From the NCBI GenBank assembly GCA_029204225.1, contig CM055092.1, forward strand, positions 75,381,019-75,445,018: DNA of 64,000 nt. Direction: 5' to 3'. The DNA is from Diphasiastrum complanatum (Eukaryota > Streptophyta > Lycopodiopsida > Lycopodiales > Lycopodiaceae). Both the position numbers and the translations under genes were made by a program. Of this stretch, positions 21,814-34,649 are shown one piece after another (the stretch's first letter is position 1; each line of letters starts with the position of its first letter). The notes below the pieces were generated by a model. The model saw nothing but the letters and a program-made list of their open reading frames with translations. It did no database searches and was not told the DNA's origin.

Positions 21814-22040
21814 CAATTCACACAACAAAGTGTAATCGATTGATGACAATGCCCACACAACGCTGCTACAACATAAACTAATTCAAACTGAATTCCAACC
21901 ATCTACTAGTTGATGACTCCTGGTAGACAACTGCTATTACAACTCCGAACAATTCACATAGCAAAGTTTAGTCGGTTGATGACAACGCACACACAACGCT
22001 GCTACAACATAAACTAATTGAAACTGAATTCCAACCATTT
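21814..22040. repeat. ~90-bp direct duplication, 136 bp apart
   Basis: 21814-21903 and 21950-22040 share CAATTCACA, GATGACAAYGC, CACACAACGCTGCTACAACA and AACTGAATTCCAACCAT. The copies differ by a few substitutions. No coding signal. Confidence 0.85.
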
Positions 22041-22896
22041 ACCATAGTCAAGACTTAAGGCCAAGGCTAATTCTCCAAATAGCTAAACTAGCCTCAACAC
22101 TATCTCGCACTCCAAGCTTGAAAGCTGGACGTAATTCACGAACATAAAATTTTTTCAGTTTTATTTTCTAGTACACAAGTTTCAACAACTAAACATTCAA
22201 CACATGAGGCTTCCAAATGCTTCTTAGGTACCTTCAATTGGCAACGTGGCATTCTTTGATTATTGTAAAAAGAAATAATAAAATAAACTAGTTCAAATGT
22301 TTTGCTCTCAAAATACTATAGATAACAATTCAATTATAAATCAGTAGCAAATGTCATGCTTGGGACTCCAATAGTCAGCAAAGAGTCCGTTGTTCGTTAC
22401 CCTCAATTCTCTTATCTTCTCGACAATCATATATTTTTGTCTCTCGATCAGTCACACTTTCTACGATTGTTCTTATGAGATGATGCTCTGGGTTCGAGGA
22501 AGTCGGTTGGAGGAAATAAGACTTACATGAACTTTTGGCCCACTAAGCTCAGTCCAACCGCAAGATTTTTGGTTGCTGATAATAGCCTATTGCTATATGC
22601 AGCATTCAGATTATTAATCTATGGACCAAGAGTTGATACTCTACGGACCACTGATGCAATCATTTGTCGCTTGCAAATTTCTGAAATTTCCATGCCTCAC
22701 ACGATATTATAACATGTGTGGATCGCCTATTAAGGTATTGAGGTACGAGGTGAAAGACATTATTCGAGCTGTCCGTCGAGATTTTCTAGCCACTCATGGT
22801 TCTGTTGCCATGACATTTGATAAATTGTGGGTCAAACCAAGCCCGCGTGATCGTGAATTAGTGACGGAATTGAGCTTGTCATTTGCACCCGTGAAC

Positions 22897-23080
22897 ATTT
22901 CCTCAAAAAACATTCTGATAGTACAAGCAGAACTAGGATCTGGTAATAACTCCTACGATACTTCAATCCCCAAGGCAGACACTCTGAATATTTACTCAGA
23001 AAACGTTCTGATAGTGCAGGCAAACTATGATCTAGTAATGACTCCTATGATACTTCAATGCCCAAGGCAGGCACTCTCTT
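22897..23080. repeat. ~92-bp tandem duplication
   Basis: Units starting at 22897 and 22989 share ATTTMCTCARAAAACRTTCTGATAG and ATACTTCAATSCCCAAGGCA. The duplication lies in an open frame (22621-23082), but that frame has no recognisable domain, so I do not call a gene. Confidence 0.75.
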
Positions 23081-23472
23081 AGCCATTGCAAACGTATTAG
23101 CTACAACAGGTCCTAGAGTGGGTGTTGTTGTCGTGACTTCAACTTCAATCAGAATGTTTGTAGTTTCAAAACAACATACATCAGAAATTCAGAAGTCACG
23201 AGTTATAAGGAATGTAACCTGAGTAGAATGGAAAAGATCGAACCTTATTTGCGAAGTCTGAAGACAGATGAGCCAGTTGATTACGGTAAGATACAAACCT
23301 TTTTTCGAAAGTTTTGTAGGAGTGTTTTCCAACACCCAGCCAGCAATGATTCTGCTCTCCCAACAGGCGTAGAATCCTTGCAACAACGTTTGAATTTCGT
23401 AGCAACCAGCAATGACTCTGCTCTTTTGTTGATGATCTAAAATCATAAAAGAATTTTGGGTTAGAAAGCTAG

Positions 23473-23528
23473 CAAATCACCAATCTTGCCAATGTAAAAA
23501 AACCAACATCTACACTATGAATGAGATG
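23473..23528. repeat. 56-bp dispersed repeat, copy 1
   Basis: ATCACCAATCTTGCCAATGT through ACTATGAATGAGATG matches 60244-60300 with a few differences. The similarity stops sharply on both sides. Confidence 0.7.
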
Positions 23529-23539
23529 TCAGGATACAG

Positions 23540-23800
23540 CTGCAGGAGCTGCGATGGAGCAGAGGCTCCCTTAGGCCATTGTTTAGTAGCGTTTGCTGAG
23601 GGAGTAGGCATTGGAAGTAGAGGCTCCAGTAAGCCATTAAATTTTGATAGTAGCATTTTTTCATAAGGTAGTCTCTAGAGCTACGATGGAGCTTGCAGAA
23701 ACTCCCTTATGCCATTGATCACAACTTTTGGCTCAGAATATAGACATTGGAGCAGTGATAGACTAGATGCTCCATCAGGCCATTTGATAGTAGAATTCTG
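23540..23800. repeat. Degenerate GGAGC/CTCC repeats
   Basis: GAGCTRCGATGGAGC and CTCCCTTANGCCATT occur at about 23547-23581 and 23679-23718, with a weaker third copy near 23765. These are old tandem duplications. Confidence 0.6.
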
Positions 23801-23914
23801 CTCAGGTTACAGGTACTGATGCTTTTCTAGTTTAAAGACATGAAAAGAAAACAGCTATCACGCATAACAAGTATGCGTCCATGTCATCAGCAAACATACC
23901 ACATACAGAGAGAG

Positions 23915-24098
23915 ATCAAAAGAAAAAGCTTTGCTCCTCCCAACAAACACAGAAGGAAGTAATATGAAAATGCAATGCAGATGGAGATGGAGGTCGCGTG
24001 GAGTTCCTGACGAAGACGTGCTCGCATAGAGAAGTCAAAAGAAAAAGCTCTGCTCCTTCACAAACGCAGATGGAAGTGTTGTAAAGATGGAGGTCGCG
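23915..24098. repeat. ~115-bp imperfect duplication
   Basis: AGAAAAAGCTYTGCTCCT followed by ACGCAGATGGAAGT-like and GATGGAGGTCGCGT blocks occurs twice (about 23915-23998 and 24031-24098). Confidence 0.7.
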
Positions 24099-24099
24099 T

Positions 24100-27000
24100 T
24101 TCGTAGCAGAAAATCAACTGCCAGATGTGTTTTTGTAGCGAGTAGATGCTGATTGCAGATCCGATGCAGATGCAAATGAAACAGGTAGCAATTACAACTG
24201 TGAGAGGCAACGCACATGAAGAAATTTGAGAGAGTAAAATTGAGAGAAGGAAGGAGGGCAGTTAGGAAGAGTAGGAGTAAGACTAAACTCCAATACATAG
24301 AGATAGTGCTATAGCATTTATCACTGCCAAACATAAATGAAAATGTTACTTTGATTGTCGATGTACAAAAATAGACAATTAATAGGAAGAAATGATCCAG
24401 AGTGTGACAATAAGCGAATGCTATTAATTGTGGCCAAAATCAAAAAGAGCTCGCAATGGTTGAACGGACAAGGTGAGACATCCTTGGAATGGGATGGGCT
24501 ATGGTGGTATGGGATATTATGGACAATGCTTAGTGTATTGATCAATGATAACAATGCAATCTCTCTGGCTTGGGAGAACTGAGGGCCTAGGCTGAAATCC
24601 TGAGCACACCGACGTTCGCAAGATTTCAAGTGCCAATGACAAATTTTTGTTTTTAACTTTAACAACTTTGAATGACTATAATTTTCTTATTATAGCTCAG
24701 ATTGAGATGATCCAAAAAGCAAAAATGTTTCATTTTGTATGTGGAATCCACTGGTTCTATCAAATTTAGGTTTTTCTTAACTTTCTATTATAAATTTTCA
24801 AACCTCTTGTATTGGAACAAGCTTTCTTAAAAGGAATGATCCAATCACAATTATCTATTTATTTATTTGCATGATGAAATTTTCCATTCCAAGGTTGTAA
24901 ATTTTTAAGCTATAAAACATGAGAACAGCTTCCTGCACTTTTTCCCATCCTGAAATTCATCTCAATCTACAACAATGGAATGTCACTACAAGAAATTGAA
25001 GTAAAAATTACTATTAATCGCACATATTATAAAAGCTTCTCATTCTGGATTCTATTGCTTTTTCAACAAACTTTTTTTAATCATGGATATACTGGATGAG
25101 GCAAAAATTTATCAGCCTTTTGGTGTATCCAACTCATGTACTAAAGCCTAGCTAGAAATCCGACAGCTTTGGAGTCAATCCAGATATAATTCTAGGGAGC
25201 TATTTGCTTGGAAGCAAGCACAATGATGGAAAGGGACCACAATAGAAGCGTATCCCAAATCTGGAAGGATCGCAATCGATCATAGTGTTATAGCATACAA
25301 AAACAAGCACATACAGATAATCGTTCCATATGGGAGTTTTTTTTTTTATTTCGATAAAAATTTACTTTTTTTAAAAAGACTCTCCTAATGTTTATGCTTG
25401 TTGGGCTTCAAACGAAACCAAAGATCATTGTAACGAATAAAAACAAATCCTTGAAAAACTGGGATAGTTCTAGCATTTTTTTGTACGTACTATATTTGAC
25501 CCATCTTAGAAGTTGCACAACCATGAAGCTCCGCTTGACATTACAATGGGCAAGGGGTTCATGTTTGCATGGTTTAGGGTTTCAAATTCAAGAGATCATG
25601 CCATACAATTTAACATGTAGCAGCCTAGCAGGCTTTAGGATTAGGCACATAGATATAAGAATCAATGTTTAATGCATAAATATAGATATATAATATCACA
25701 AAGTTTAACACAAAAAAGTTCAAGAGAAGTACATTTGCATAACCAAACGATCCACACACACTCACACTACCCCAAAAGCTTACCATTGTGACTCCAACGA
25801 CATGACAAACAAGCTTGCAATAACAATCGGCAAAATTCAGATCACAGTAGCTATTTGCAAATCCTCCTATCTCTCAAAAATCCACTCCTCTTTTGCTGAA
25901 AAAACAAGTTAAGGGCCCCTTAGAAAAAAAATGGACTTGTTTCGTGCCTCTCTATACAGTAGATCAATCAAGGTGCAGGATATGGACAAGGCAAGGTTCA
26001 CTTCCATTGTGTTTGAATCAAGAAGCAAATGAGTGGATCGGGAGGAAAACATCCCAATCAGGCCATCAAGGAGTAGATCAGGGAGAAAAACAAATCATGG
26101 ACAACGACGACATGGGCCAATTGAGCCAAGTTAGGGCTAGGTAGCATGATTTAGATATGTCAATTAAAATGTGTTAGCCCAATCTAGATATATTGCCCCA
26201 ATCACAAAAAATAATATTAGAAGATTACCTTATATGATGTAGCAGAACTAGAGATACAACAACTTCTTTTTAACCTTTGTTACGTTTACTTATAGCAATC
26301 CTATTACTAGTTTCACGCATTCTAGTTGACACAAGGTCAACCTTTGTTACCAAGTCTTTCAATTTTATCAATAACATTCCATTCATCATTGCACCCTTTT
26401 CTATATGACTTTCATTTGATATCCACTATGTATTCATTAAGAAAAGAAGAATAAAAACCATAGAAATCATATGCTTTGTGCTAGACCTTCTGCGATAGAT
26501 ACTCTATGTGAAAAGCGCGTACCTTGGAAACACTATATCCAAAGATGAAAAGAACTTGATCCCATATTATTCACATCATCCAAGAGTAGCATATGATGTG
26601 AATGAGCTAAGAAAATTTCATAGCTCACCTATTTAATGTCAAAATACTAAACTTTTTGAAAGTAGTAGCTCCTTCGACAAATTGTTGAAGAAAGCTAAAA
26701 AGATTGTTTGGAAAATTAGCTATATTTCAAAACACTAGAGGAATGTTGCTCATTCATTTCTTTAAGATTGCTTACACATTAATGTTGTACAACAACCATT
26801 TGGGCAGACAAGTCATGTCATGCATTGATCGACTCATCCATTCATGGACATTATTTTGGATTTCCCTCTTTACTAACATACAATGCCTCGAAAATCTATA
26901 GTGATGCATCGCACAGTGGACTCCCATTTCCAATTTTCTGTTCACCGAATAGCTTCTGAAATCTTGCCAAACCAGGCTTTAGCCTACATGAAACTGGATT

Positions 27001-27150
27001 GATCATTCTAATTTTCTTGATATTAGATTGATAATAGTACTCGAATGATTAACTCTGCATACGTGATGATTGATGGTTGAAGAGCAGGTATTTCAAGAGA
27101 TGCATGATACTCCTTACTCAAATTATGGTTAGTACAAAAGATGAGACATT
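24100..27150. other. Gene-free AT-rich stretch
   Basis: Short open frames on both strands show no motif, domain or codon pattern I recognise. No terminal repeats or mobile-element coding remains were seen. Confidence 0.45.
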
Positions 27151-27160
27151 GTAAAGTGCT

Positions 27161-27634
27161 TAGGGGCCTTTCCCACTTACAGGTTAGCTAACTAACAGTG
27201 ATGTTAGTGCTAACTTGTGCCAGTTAGCTGACTGGCTTTCTTGTTGCCCCACCTACTCAATTTTGTTTGCTATAACTGAGGCGTTGCCCCATCTCCACAC
27301 CCATTAGTGGCTTAGTTAAGCAAAGCAATAGACTGTAGAAGTAGGGTGGGTGAAGCTTGTTCCATGTCCTGCTGAAAGCTTGCTCCACGCCCCTGCTTGT
27401 TCCACGCCAGTTGGAGGAGAAGAGAGCAATGGACTGTTGGCAGTTGGGTTCATAGTTAATTGGAGCACCAATAAGCTTAAGGAACCTATTTCAAAACAGT
27501 TAGTGAGGTAGGCAAAATGAGTGCTAATGGAATTTGTTAGCTAACTTGGCTATGCTTACTGTAGATGGGGCAACACATCTCTCAATTAGCACTAACTGAA
27601 AGTTGCTAACCTATAAGTGGGGCAGGCCTCTTAT
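27161..27634. mobile_element. hAT-like MITE, ~470 bp
   Basis: Imperfect terminal inverted repeats of about 50 bp: the left end TAGGGGCCTTTCCCACTTAC pairs with the right end CTATAAGTGGGGCAGGCCTC, and AGGTTAGC / GCTAACCT and TTAGTGCTAA / TTAGCACTAA continue inward. TGCTTA lies at both flanks (27157-27162 and 27635-27640), a possible part of an 8-bp hAT target duplication. The interior is non-coding. Ends starting (T)AGGGG fit hAT, but superfamily is inferred. Confidence 0.7.
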
Positions 27635-27640
27635 TGCTTA

Positions 27641-29145
27641 AAATGGAGTGAAGGTGATCATTGCAGATCTTGTTTCATCTTGCTAAAGAACAAAGCTAAC
27701 TAGGGACATCATATGAGAAAAGCTTTTGGATATGGCAGAGCTTGCTGTAATAAATGCAACAAATCTGAAAAGATTAAGGATGCAAAAGTTTAATAAACAG
27801 GTGGCAGAAGTTGTTCGGTCACAAGATGCCCAAAAATAGCCTTGCATGTCGTATCTTCAAATCAAGTCACTACTTTTAAAAAGCAAAGATATTATAATGA
27901 AGCTCCCGAGCTCCTCTTTATTATGAGCTATAGCATGCTCTGAAGGGATAAGTATTTAGGGATACTTTTTGCCCAATCGTATCGTTGTCTCACCAAACAC
28001 TTTTCGAAAAATGCCAACTGTGAGAAACGTATTATTAGAATAAACCTTAGAGAAAAGAGAACATCTCAAGATCTAAGTCCTCATGAAATGGCATCTGATC
28101 TATTGACAGATTGATAACCATAGAAGGTAAGATTCAAATAAGGGATGCACTTTTGGTAAATAGTGAGGAATCAGTAGATCAATTTGATCCGTTTTTCATA
28201 AATCACGGGATCTGATTGCTCGATTGTTGATTATATCAATGTTTGATTCTAATTGCTGAGAATAAAACTCAAAAGAAACACAGCCGTAACCACATCACAA
28301 GGGGAACTTGATACCTAGCAAAATATAACTTCCAAACAATGGAAATAAAAATTGTAAAAGGATGCACATCTCTTACTTACCTTGTCGGATTTTGCCGACG
28401 ATGAGCTGTTGGCAATCTGGTAGACCTCTCTCTGCAATAGGCTGCTTTGCGATCCAGCTCTAGAGTATGCAACCGTCGGGAAAGAAGAACAGGAAAATCA
28501 CAACCCAAACCTGATGGGTGGGCAAAAGGTACATCCCCAACTAATTGATGGTTGAGCCCATGTCCCCAACTTGTGAACCTAAGAACTTGGCAATGTGGAA
28601 GAAAGCCAATGTTAAGGGCTAAATTGTGGTGATGGTCCGAACACTTAAGGAGGTCCGGACCTTGGTGGAGAGCTGAAAGAACGTGCATCCATGAAACGAA
28701 ACGTGTGCTTTTTGGCCATGTCTTAGAGTATGTGTTCAATTAGCAAATATGCAAAAAATAACCCCAATTTTATTTACCTCTCTTTTGTATATATGTGAAG
28801 ACAAGTCATGCCATTTATTTTGCATTCCATTTATTCTACAGTAACGTGGTAGCTCCAAAGATCCTGGGATTTGATGCACTGGCACAAACTTCAGAGATAG
28901 GTTCAACATCTTGCGCATGATTGTTGTATGCATTTGAAACAAGTTCATTGTGAGAAATAACAAACTCTGACCACTAATCATAAATCATGCTCCTGATTCG
29001 ATACCGTACACTCAAAACTTACCTTCGCCGGACCTCCAAAAGTACTGGCACCCCCAGTTTATCCTCGCTGACGTAAGGAATTTCCTTGAAGTCTTCACGC
29101 CAGACCTCACACTTATTTTGAGCAAAAATATTTGTAGAAACAAAA
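27641..29145. other. Gene-free stretch
   Basis: Open frames at 28377-28739 and 28736-28981 (minus) have no recognisable domain. No repeat structure was seen. Confidence 0.4.
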
Positions 29146-29149
29146 GATA

Positions 29150-29370
29150 AATATCAGACATTACCAAAAATTACCTCACGGTTTTGAAGGAGCATATAAA
29201 TAGTACCAAATATTGGTACATAGTACAAAAACAGAGGCAATAGGTACCAAACATTAAGAATTGATATCCAAAATAGTTCGAAACAGTTTTAGCTTGGTGC
29301 TAAAATAGTACCAAACAGTACCAAAATTTAGGCAATTGGTAATAACATAGCACGAAAGTACCAAAAAAGT
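29150..29370. repeat. GTACCAAA-rich low-complexity stretch
   Basis: GTACCAAA or TACCAAA recurs about eight times at irregular spacing. It lies just left of a primer-site-like sequence (29469-29481, GGCTCTGATGCTA), a degenerate match to a minus-strand tRNA-Met site. 29500-29900 has CCTTCGCC/GGCGAAG words like the leader at 5200-5810, so a retroelement leader is possible. Confidence 0.4.
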
Positions 29371-29939
29371 ATTGATAATTTATTTTGCAAGTATTGCTGA
29401 ATACATTGTTGTTAGTTAATTGAACTCATATGCTTTAACAATCCTGAGTTGACAACATGATCACAAGTGGCTCTGATGCTAAAAATCAAGCTGGGCGAAG
29501 TTTGTTTGGGGTGTTTTCGGCTGTTGTGAGATTCTGGACATTTTTTACAAGGGATTTTTGATTTTTTTGACTATTTTAGCGAAACTACTAAGAACTAACC
29601 TTCGCCTAACTGATTGTAGGTATTGTTGATGTGGCAGAATGTACTGCCAGGTGGGCAAAGATTCGTTCAGTCTGAGCATAAAGTTATTAGATCTGATAGC
29701 ATATTTTTGGCCATTTTTTACACAAATTGCCCATAAAGCGGTTTTTTTTTTTTCTGATTTTATGGGGTTTTCGGGTTTATGGTAGTGATTGGGTGCTTGG
29801 ATTTGAAACCTCTTACCTCTCAATCTCTCACCACAGTACATACACGCAAAAATCACAAAAATCACCTAACTTAGCAAAGGAAGTGAGTTTTGCTATGTAT
29901 ATCATCTCTCCATAGTGAGAAGATATATTATTTTTGGAG

Positions 29940-30158
29940 CACATTGGCAACTCGAGTTTCTAGTTAGGGTTAGGATTTTTGGTTTATCCAAAACCATGTG
30001 CCATAACAACTTGACTATCTTAAGAGTTTAAAAATCCAAATTGCATTTTAAACTACTCGGGTCCTTTCTTATTTTGGCCCATCAATATTTTAGATCTATC
30101 TCTATTTATCGCATCTTTGGCTTGCGAGTACAGTGCACCAATTGAGAGTGTCTGACAT
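29940..30158 (-). repeat. Partial LTR, TGTTAGAAG family, copy 2
   Basis: Matches 13745-13970 (GTGCCATAACAACTTGACTA, TTTGGCCCAT, GAGTACAGTGCACC). Similarity stops at GTCTGACATT, where the coding-like sequence of the same family begins directly. The first ~260 bp of the LTR (by the minus strand) are therefore missing, and the copy carries an internal deletion. Confidence 0.7.
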
Positions 30159-31530
30159 TGGGAGCGATGGATTGATTGAGAGCAAATTGGGTCGAACGCC
30201 ATGTGCATGTTTTCCCAAAATTGTGTAGTATACCATCTTTCCAAATGGCCTATATTGACAAATGATGTTGTTGATAGCCGATGGTAGGTCCGGTATAGCG
30301 GTACCTGGTCCATGATTGTCGTTGTCTTGAAAGCCAAGTTGGGGTCGAAGCAATACTCTCCAAAATAGAGGTCCCACTTGGTGTCGACTTTGTTGGCCGT
30401 CAGAAGGGTTTCCACATTGTAGTAGGCCTCTCGAACTATTGGGTATGGTGAATTGGCCGCTTTAGTGAGGAATCGGTTGAGGGCTCGTTGGAAGTCGACC
30501 GTCATGCTCCAACCTTTTGCAGACTTAATGATTGGCCAGTATTAAGCCCCTACACTTGAAGTTTTAAGTGCGGTCCATGATCTTCTTCAGGGCAGTGGAT
30601 GGTATGCAGGATCAACATGTAGAACCGCCAGAGCTGTAAGATATTCTTTGATCAGCTAGGGGTTGCGTAAAAGTGTCTCCTTCCTCCACTCTGGTTGAGG
30701 ATGTAGGAGCGAAAGGGCATCGACTGACTTCTTTTTGAGTAGCTCCTCGAGCTTTCTTGGTAGTGTATAGCCGCCTTGGGTGGTGACATCTAGATATTTC
30801 CTCTCAAAGAGGGCCGACTGTTCAGAATCAGGTACCGTAAAGACTTTATTGTACTAGTGTTTATGTACCGCCACAAGATCAGGGAGGTTATCCACAGGGT
30901 TAGGAGAAACTGTGGAAGCAGAGAGGAGATCAGATTTGGGTGGAGAAGAGGAGGTGGGAGGTGGTGAAGAGGCACGAGGAGGAGAACTGGCACAAGGTAG
31001 TGAGAGGCCACGAGGTGGAGATGCAATCTCGAGTTCGGGCATGTTAGGATCGATCTGAAAGGTTTTGGTAGCTTCTACCTAGTGTCATACAGAAGGTCCT
31101 GGTCGAAGGTGCGATCTTCGCCAGTTTGAAGGTCGAAGTGAGAGAAGGTTAGTTGAAGTTGGTGGTAGTCGAAGGTGGAGGTGGATTTGATGAATGGGAA
31201 GTCAGAAATCTAGCAGGGATGCATGATGGATGGATCTTGGACGATGGTGTTATAATGAGCCAAGGCCGCGTTGTAGCAGATGATGAGGGTGGCGGGATGA
31301 TACTGTTGGCAATTATAATAAAGGGCTTTGAGCTTATTATAAGCCAGGCGTAGGGCATCCAGAAGTGCGGTGGTGGTGGTTTGGCAGTGCGTAATGTGCT
31401 CTACGAGGGCGTCGGAAGGCTTCTCTGATCCTGTTGGCTGGTACTCTGGCGCGTACCGTACCTACTGATGTTGTGAAGATGAAGGGATGAATGGGGGGGA
31501 TTGATGCATCTAATCTAGCTCCAATTGGAA
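30159..31530 (-). pseudogene. C-terminal coding remnant of the LTR element, copy 2
   Basis: Minus-strand pieces in shifting frames, in order: EHITHCQTTTTALLDALRLA (about 31400); a Pro/Ser-rich stretch SSPPRASSPPPTSSSPPKS (30990-30930); VFTVPDSEQSALFERKYLDV and QGGYTLPRKLEELLKKKSVD (30840-30720); and an open frame 30505-30053 with DFQRALNRFLTKAANSPYPI and KWDLYFGEYCFDPNLAF. I recognise no family. It lies downstream of the coiled-coil region of the same copy and upstream of the LTR, so it may be the distal part of the same protein or a second ORF, deleted from copy 1. Confidence 0.45.
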
Positions 31531-31849
31531 GCATCTATCTTCTGAATAATTAATGATGGCACAAAGGTCGGCTACAAAACGGAGTGGAGGACTCCCAAAA
31601 ATATTGCATAAATATCCAAAGTCCTTAACCTGGATGAAACCAGTAAGGACGACAACAACAAAAATATTTTTATTGGCCTCCGATGCAATCTGATAAATAT
31701 GAATGACACCTGAATTAAGAGGGGGGAAGCTGAGAATGGCAGAGAAAAATAATAAAAAACTAGTCTAATCAAGTAATGAGAAGTAAGTGGTAAATTACGG
31801 TCTAGAGAGGTGGAAAACTCTAGAACCGCCTTGAAATGCTTCTTGATGG

Positions 31850-32400
31850 TCTTCAGTTGGGCCTTTGCTGTCTGAAGTGCATGCTCATCTTCTTGGAGTG
31901 TGGCACGTAGGATTGCCAGCTCGGTATCCTTGGCGTGGAGCTCCGCGTCATGAAACTTTCGCTGATTCTAGTACGTCTGCAACACCCAACTAGAATGGTC
32001 CTTGTAATACTCAACGCGCTTCCTTTGCAATTTCTGAGCGGCTGGTGATTCATCTTCTACTGTTGTGACCATCTGATCTAGGGCAGTATGGATGGCTTGC
32101 ACCAGCTATTTTTGGTTTGCCTGTTGGACCTTCAGTTCCAAGGCCGCCTGCTAAGTCTTGAAATTGTCTTGGACCCGGTGATTCTCCATTTTCTCCTTTG
32201 AGACATTGCGCTCCAGTTGGCAGACATAGTCTTTGAGCGATTTCTCAGAAGCTCGGAGAGATTCATGTTCTTGTTCTAACATTGTCTATTTCAGGACTAG
32301 GTGTTGGCAGTCAGATTCATACGTTTGTCGCATTGTCTTTTCTTGGAGAACCTGGGCCTGCAGGACAGTCACCACTTGGGCTGGTTTATCCACCACCCGT
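31850..32400 (-). pseudogene. Coiled-coil region of the LTR element, copy 2
   Basis: DNA similarity to 14690-15300 is clear (CGCTCCAGTTGGCAGACATAG against TGCTCCAGTTGGCAGATGTAG, both followed by TCCTTGAG/TCTTTGAG and GAGAGATTC). Similarity ends near 32400, where a plus-strand retroelement primer-site region begins. The N-terminal part of the coding region is missing from this copy. Confidence 0.65.
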
Positions 32401-32463
32401 TCCCTTGTGTTGTTGCTTTGATTGGTATGCTTAGATCAGTATCCTGTGTGTAGGATTTTACGT

Positions 32464-32476
32464 TGGTATCAGAGCC
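32464..32476 (+). promoter_or_regulatory. Primer binding site, initiator tRNA-Met
   Basis: Exact TGGTATCAGAGCC on the plus strand. An LTR should end just left of it, but only about 60 bp separate it from the truncated coiled-coil repeat, so that LTR is mostly lost. Confidence 0.85.
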
Positions 32477-33649
32477 ATTCTAAGCAGGATTTTGCCATTG
32501 ATAGTGTTGGAATGAATCTTGACGTTTTCTCCATATTTCAGTGGAGTAAGCAACAAGTGGTAAAATTTTGGATTTTTATTCCCGTTGAAAATCTTTTTCG
32601 AAGTGCAATCGTTTGTGTGGTAAGTGCACTACCAAGGTCACATTCGATTAAGTTTTTAAAGCATTTCGAATTGAGTTTTTGGAAGAAATTCTGTTTTTGG
32701 TTCCATTGTTGCCGATTACTTTACAATTGGCACTTTATCGAAGCAACAATTTCTTTAGAGGTTATGCTAGAATTTTTTTCCTCTTCAGGCTTCTAGTTCT
32801 TTTCTTTGGTGGTTTTTGTATTTGGATTGTTGTCTATTGCTTTTTAGGAAGCCGGTTTTGTGTTAAATCGATGGGAAAAGGCAAGAATAGAGGCAAAAAT
32901 GCACTAATCATTTGGTTGTGAGTGTTGATGATGATTTACAGGTTTGCATGGCAGTCTATTATGGAGTTACATGTTTATGCTTCATTTTCTAGCAAACTAA
33001 CCATGGAATTGCAGGGTTTGGAAGCTGTAAGGCCATTTTTTGGAAGTGGTTTGGTTCAAAACAAGTGCTATTCGATATAATGGTTGAAGTAACCTGCAGG
33101 AATTAGTTTCTGATAAAATTTAGGCAGCATCTACCCTGTTTCTCAAGCATAATGATTACAAACCCTAAAGAATTGTATTGTAGAACTTTGCTTATGCTTA
33201 AAAGATTAGTAAGTAAAGCAAACAAAGCTGTGCAAAGGGTAAAAAATGCCCTATTGCAAGCTATTAATCTGTCACTATTACGACCATATTTTGCTAAGGA
33301 CATGGAATAGTCCTAATATGGTAGACCGGCCCTCCAGTGTTCGAGATTATTGGTCAAGCTGAGATTTAATTCCACATCAAGGCCTGTTGGTGACTAATGA
33401 CCTTGAGAGGACCCAGACACTCTAATTGCGCAGAAGGTGCAACCCTGCTGTTGGGATGAAGGCAACAACCTTAAAGCCATGATGCAAATCATGCTCTTCT
33501 CTTCCAGTGATGGCTGCTGTGGAAGATGAGCGCATGCTGTGATTGCTAGGTGGTGTGGTAACCGGGAGGAGCATGCATCGATGGCTGGCTCTATGGTGGA
33601 GCTCGTTTAAGAGACTGATTGTGGTTGAGACCATCTCTCTCTCTGTTGT

Positions 33650-33680
<31 letters not shown>

Positions 33681-34649
33681 ACGCTTCATGCAATTTTTTT
33701 TCCCTCGATGGTGGCGGCTGAAGCTGGTTTTAAAGTTGATTTGGTATGCATATGTTTATCGGTTTTTGCATGAGGTTGTCTGGAATGGCAATTTGAGGAA
33801 ATGCATGACGGTCTGTGTCAATGCTTGTTGCATGCCGATTGACCCAAGTTTTTTAAGGGCTTGTCTTGGGTAACTTTTAAAGTGGTTCCAAAAGTGGATT
33901 TGGAAACTCGGAAAATTTAAGTTACTAGCTCTCTGGGTGAGGAATTCCGATTTCTTGGGGGCATGGTTGACAATGCTACAACCTTGGTTATTGCTTTCCG
34001 GGTTTGATAGAAGAAATTTAGTTTTCCTTCTCCCTGGACAATATGCATGTACTAGGCCTTATCAACTTGACTTTTGGCTTTTGGTAATTTAATTTATTTT
34101 TAAGCCATTTTTTGGGGAACTTTGGTACCATTATTTTTGTGTCAAGCTGTATTAATCGGTCTAGATTTTGCTAAACCAATCTTGACAAAATATTGGTAGT
34201 GGTTTAATTCTCCAGGTAAGTGCCCTGTAAGTGGAAATTTAATTTCCTGGTATTGTGTTTTTTATCGGTTTAACTCTGGAGTAGAAATATTCCCAGTTAA
34301 TTGAGTTAAATGGAATTTTCGATTTTTCCTTTAAGACTTAGTGGTGCACCGATAGGCTTATCCTAAATGATTTTGATCTTTAGGATTGGGCAAACTAAAG
34401 CTTTTGAGATACTTGTTAAAGTAAATAAATGGAATAAAGGTCATCATTTTTGGAGGTAACTATATATTCGATAAAATTTGTGTATTGAATATCGTAAAAG
34501 AATACAAGGATCCAAATTTTATAGATTTTTCATTAAGTTCAGGCAACTTCAATAAAGTAAAACTTAAGGTAGCAGCCTAGCATTTACTAGTGACAAAGGA
34601 GTTTGCAGTGCCTTCGCGGATGATTTTTTTTCGGGTGACCGAAAAATCT
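32477..34649 (+). other. Non-coding retroelement interior
   Basis: 2.2 kb between the plus-strand primer site and a plus-strand polypurine tract. No gag or pol motif was seen. It holds a CT microsatellite at 33652-33680. The arrangement fits a non-autonomous LTR derivative, or an element whose coding part was replaced. Confidence 0.4.
33652..33680. repeat. (CT)n microsatellite
   Basis: About 14 CT units within the non-coding retroelement interior. Confidence 0.95.

Noticed and set aside
22621-23082. 153-codon plus-strand ORF
   Set aside because: Contains a DNA-level tandem duplication, overlaps other frames and shows no recognisable motif; likely chance.
28377-28739. 120-codon minus-strand ORF
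   Set aside because: No domain, no flanking gene structure and no repeat of the frame elsewhere.
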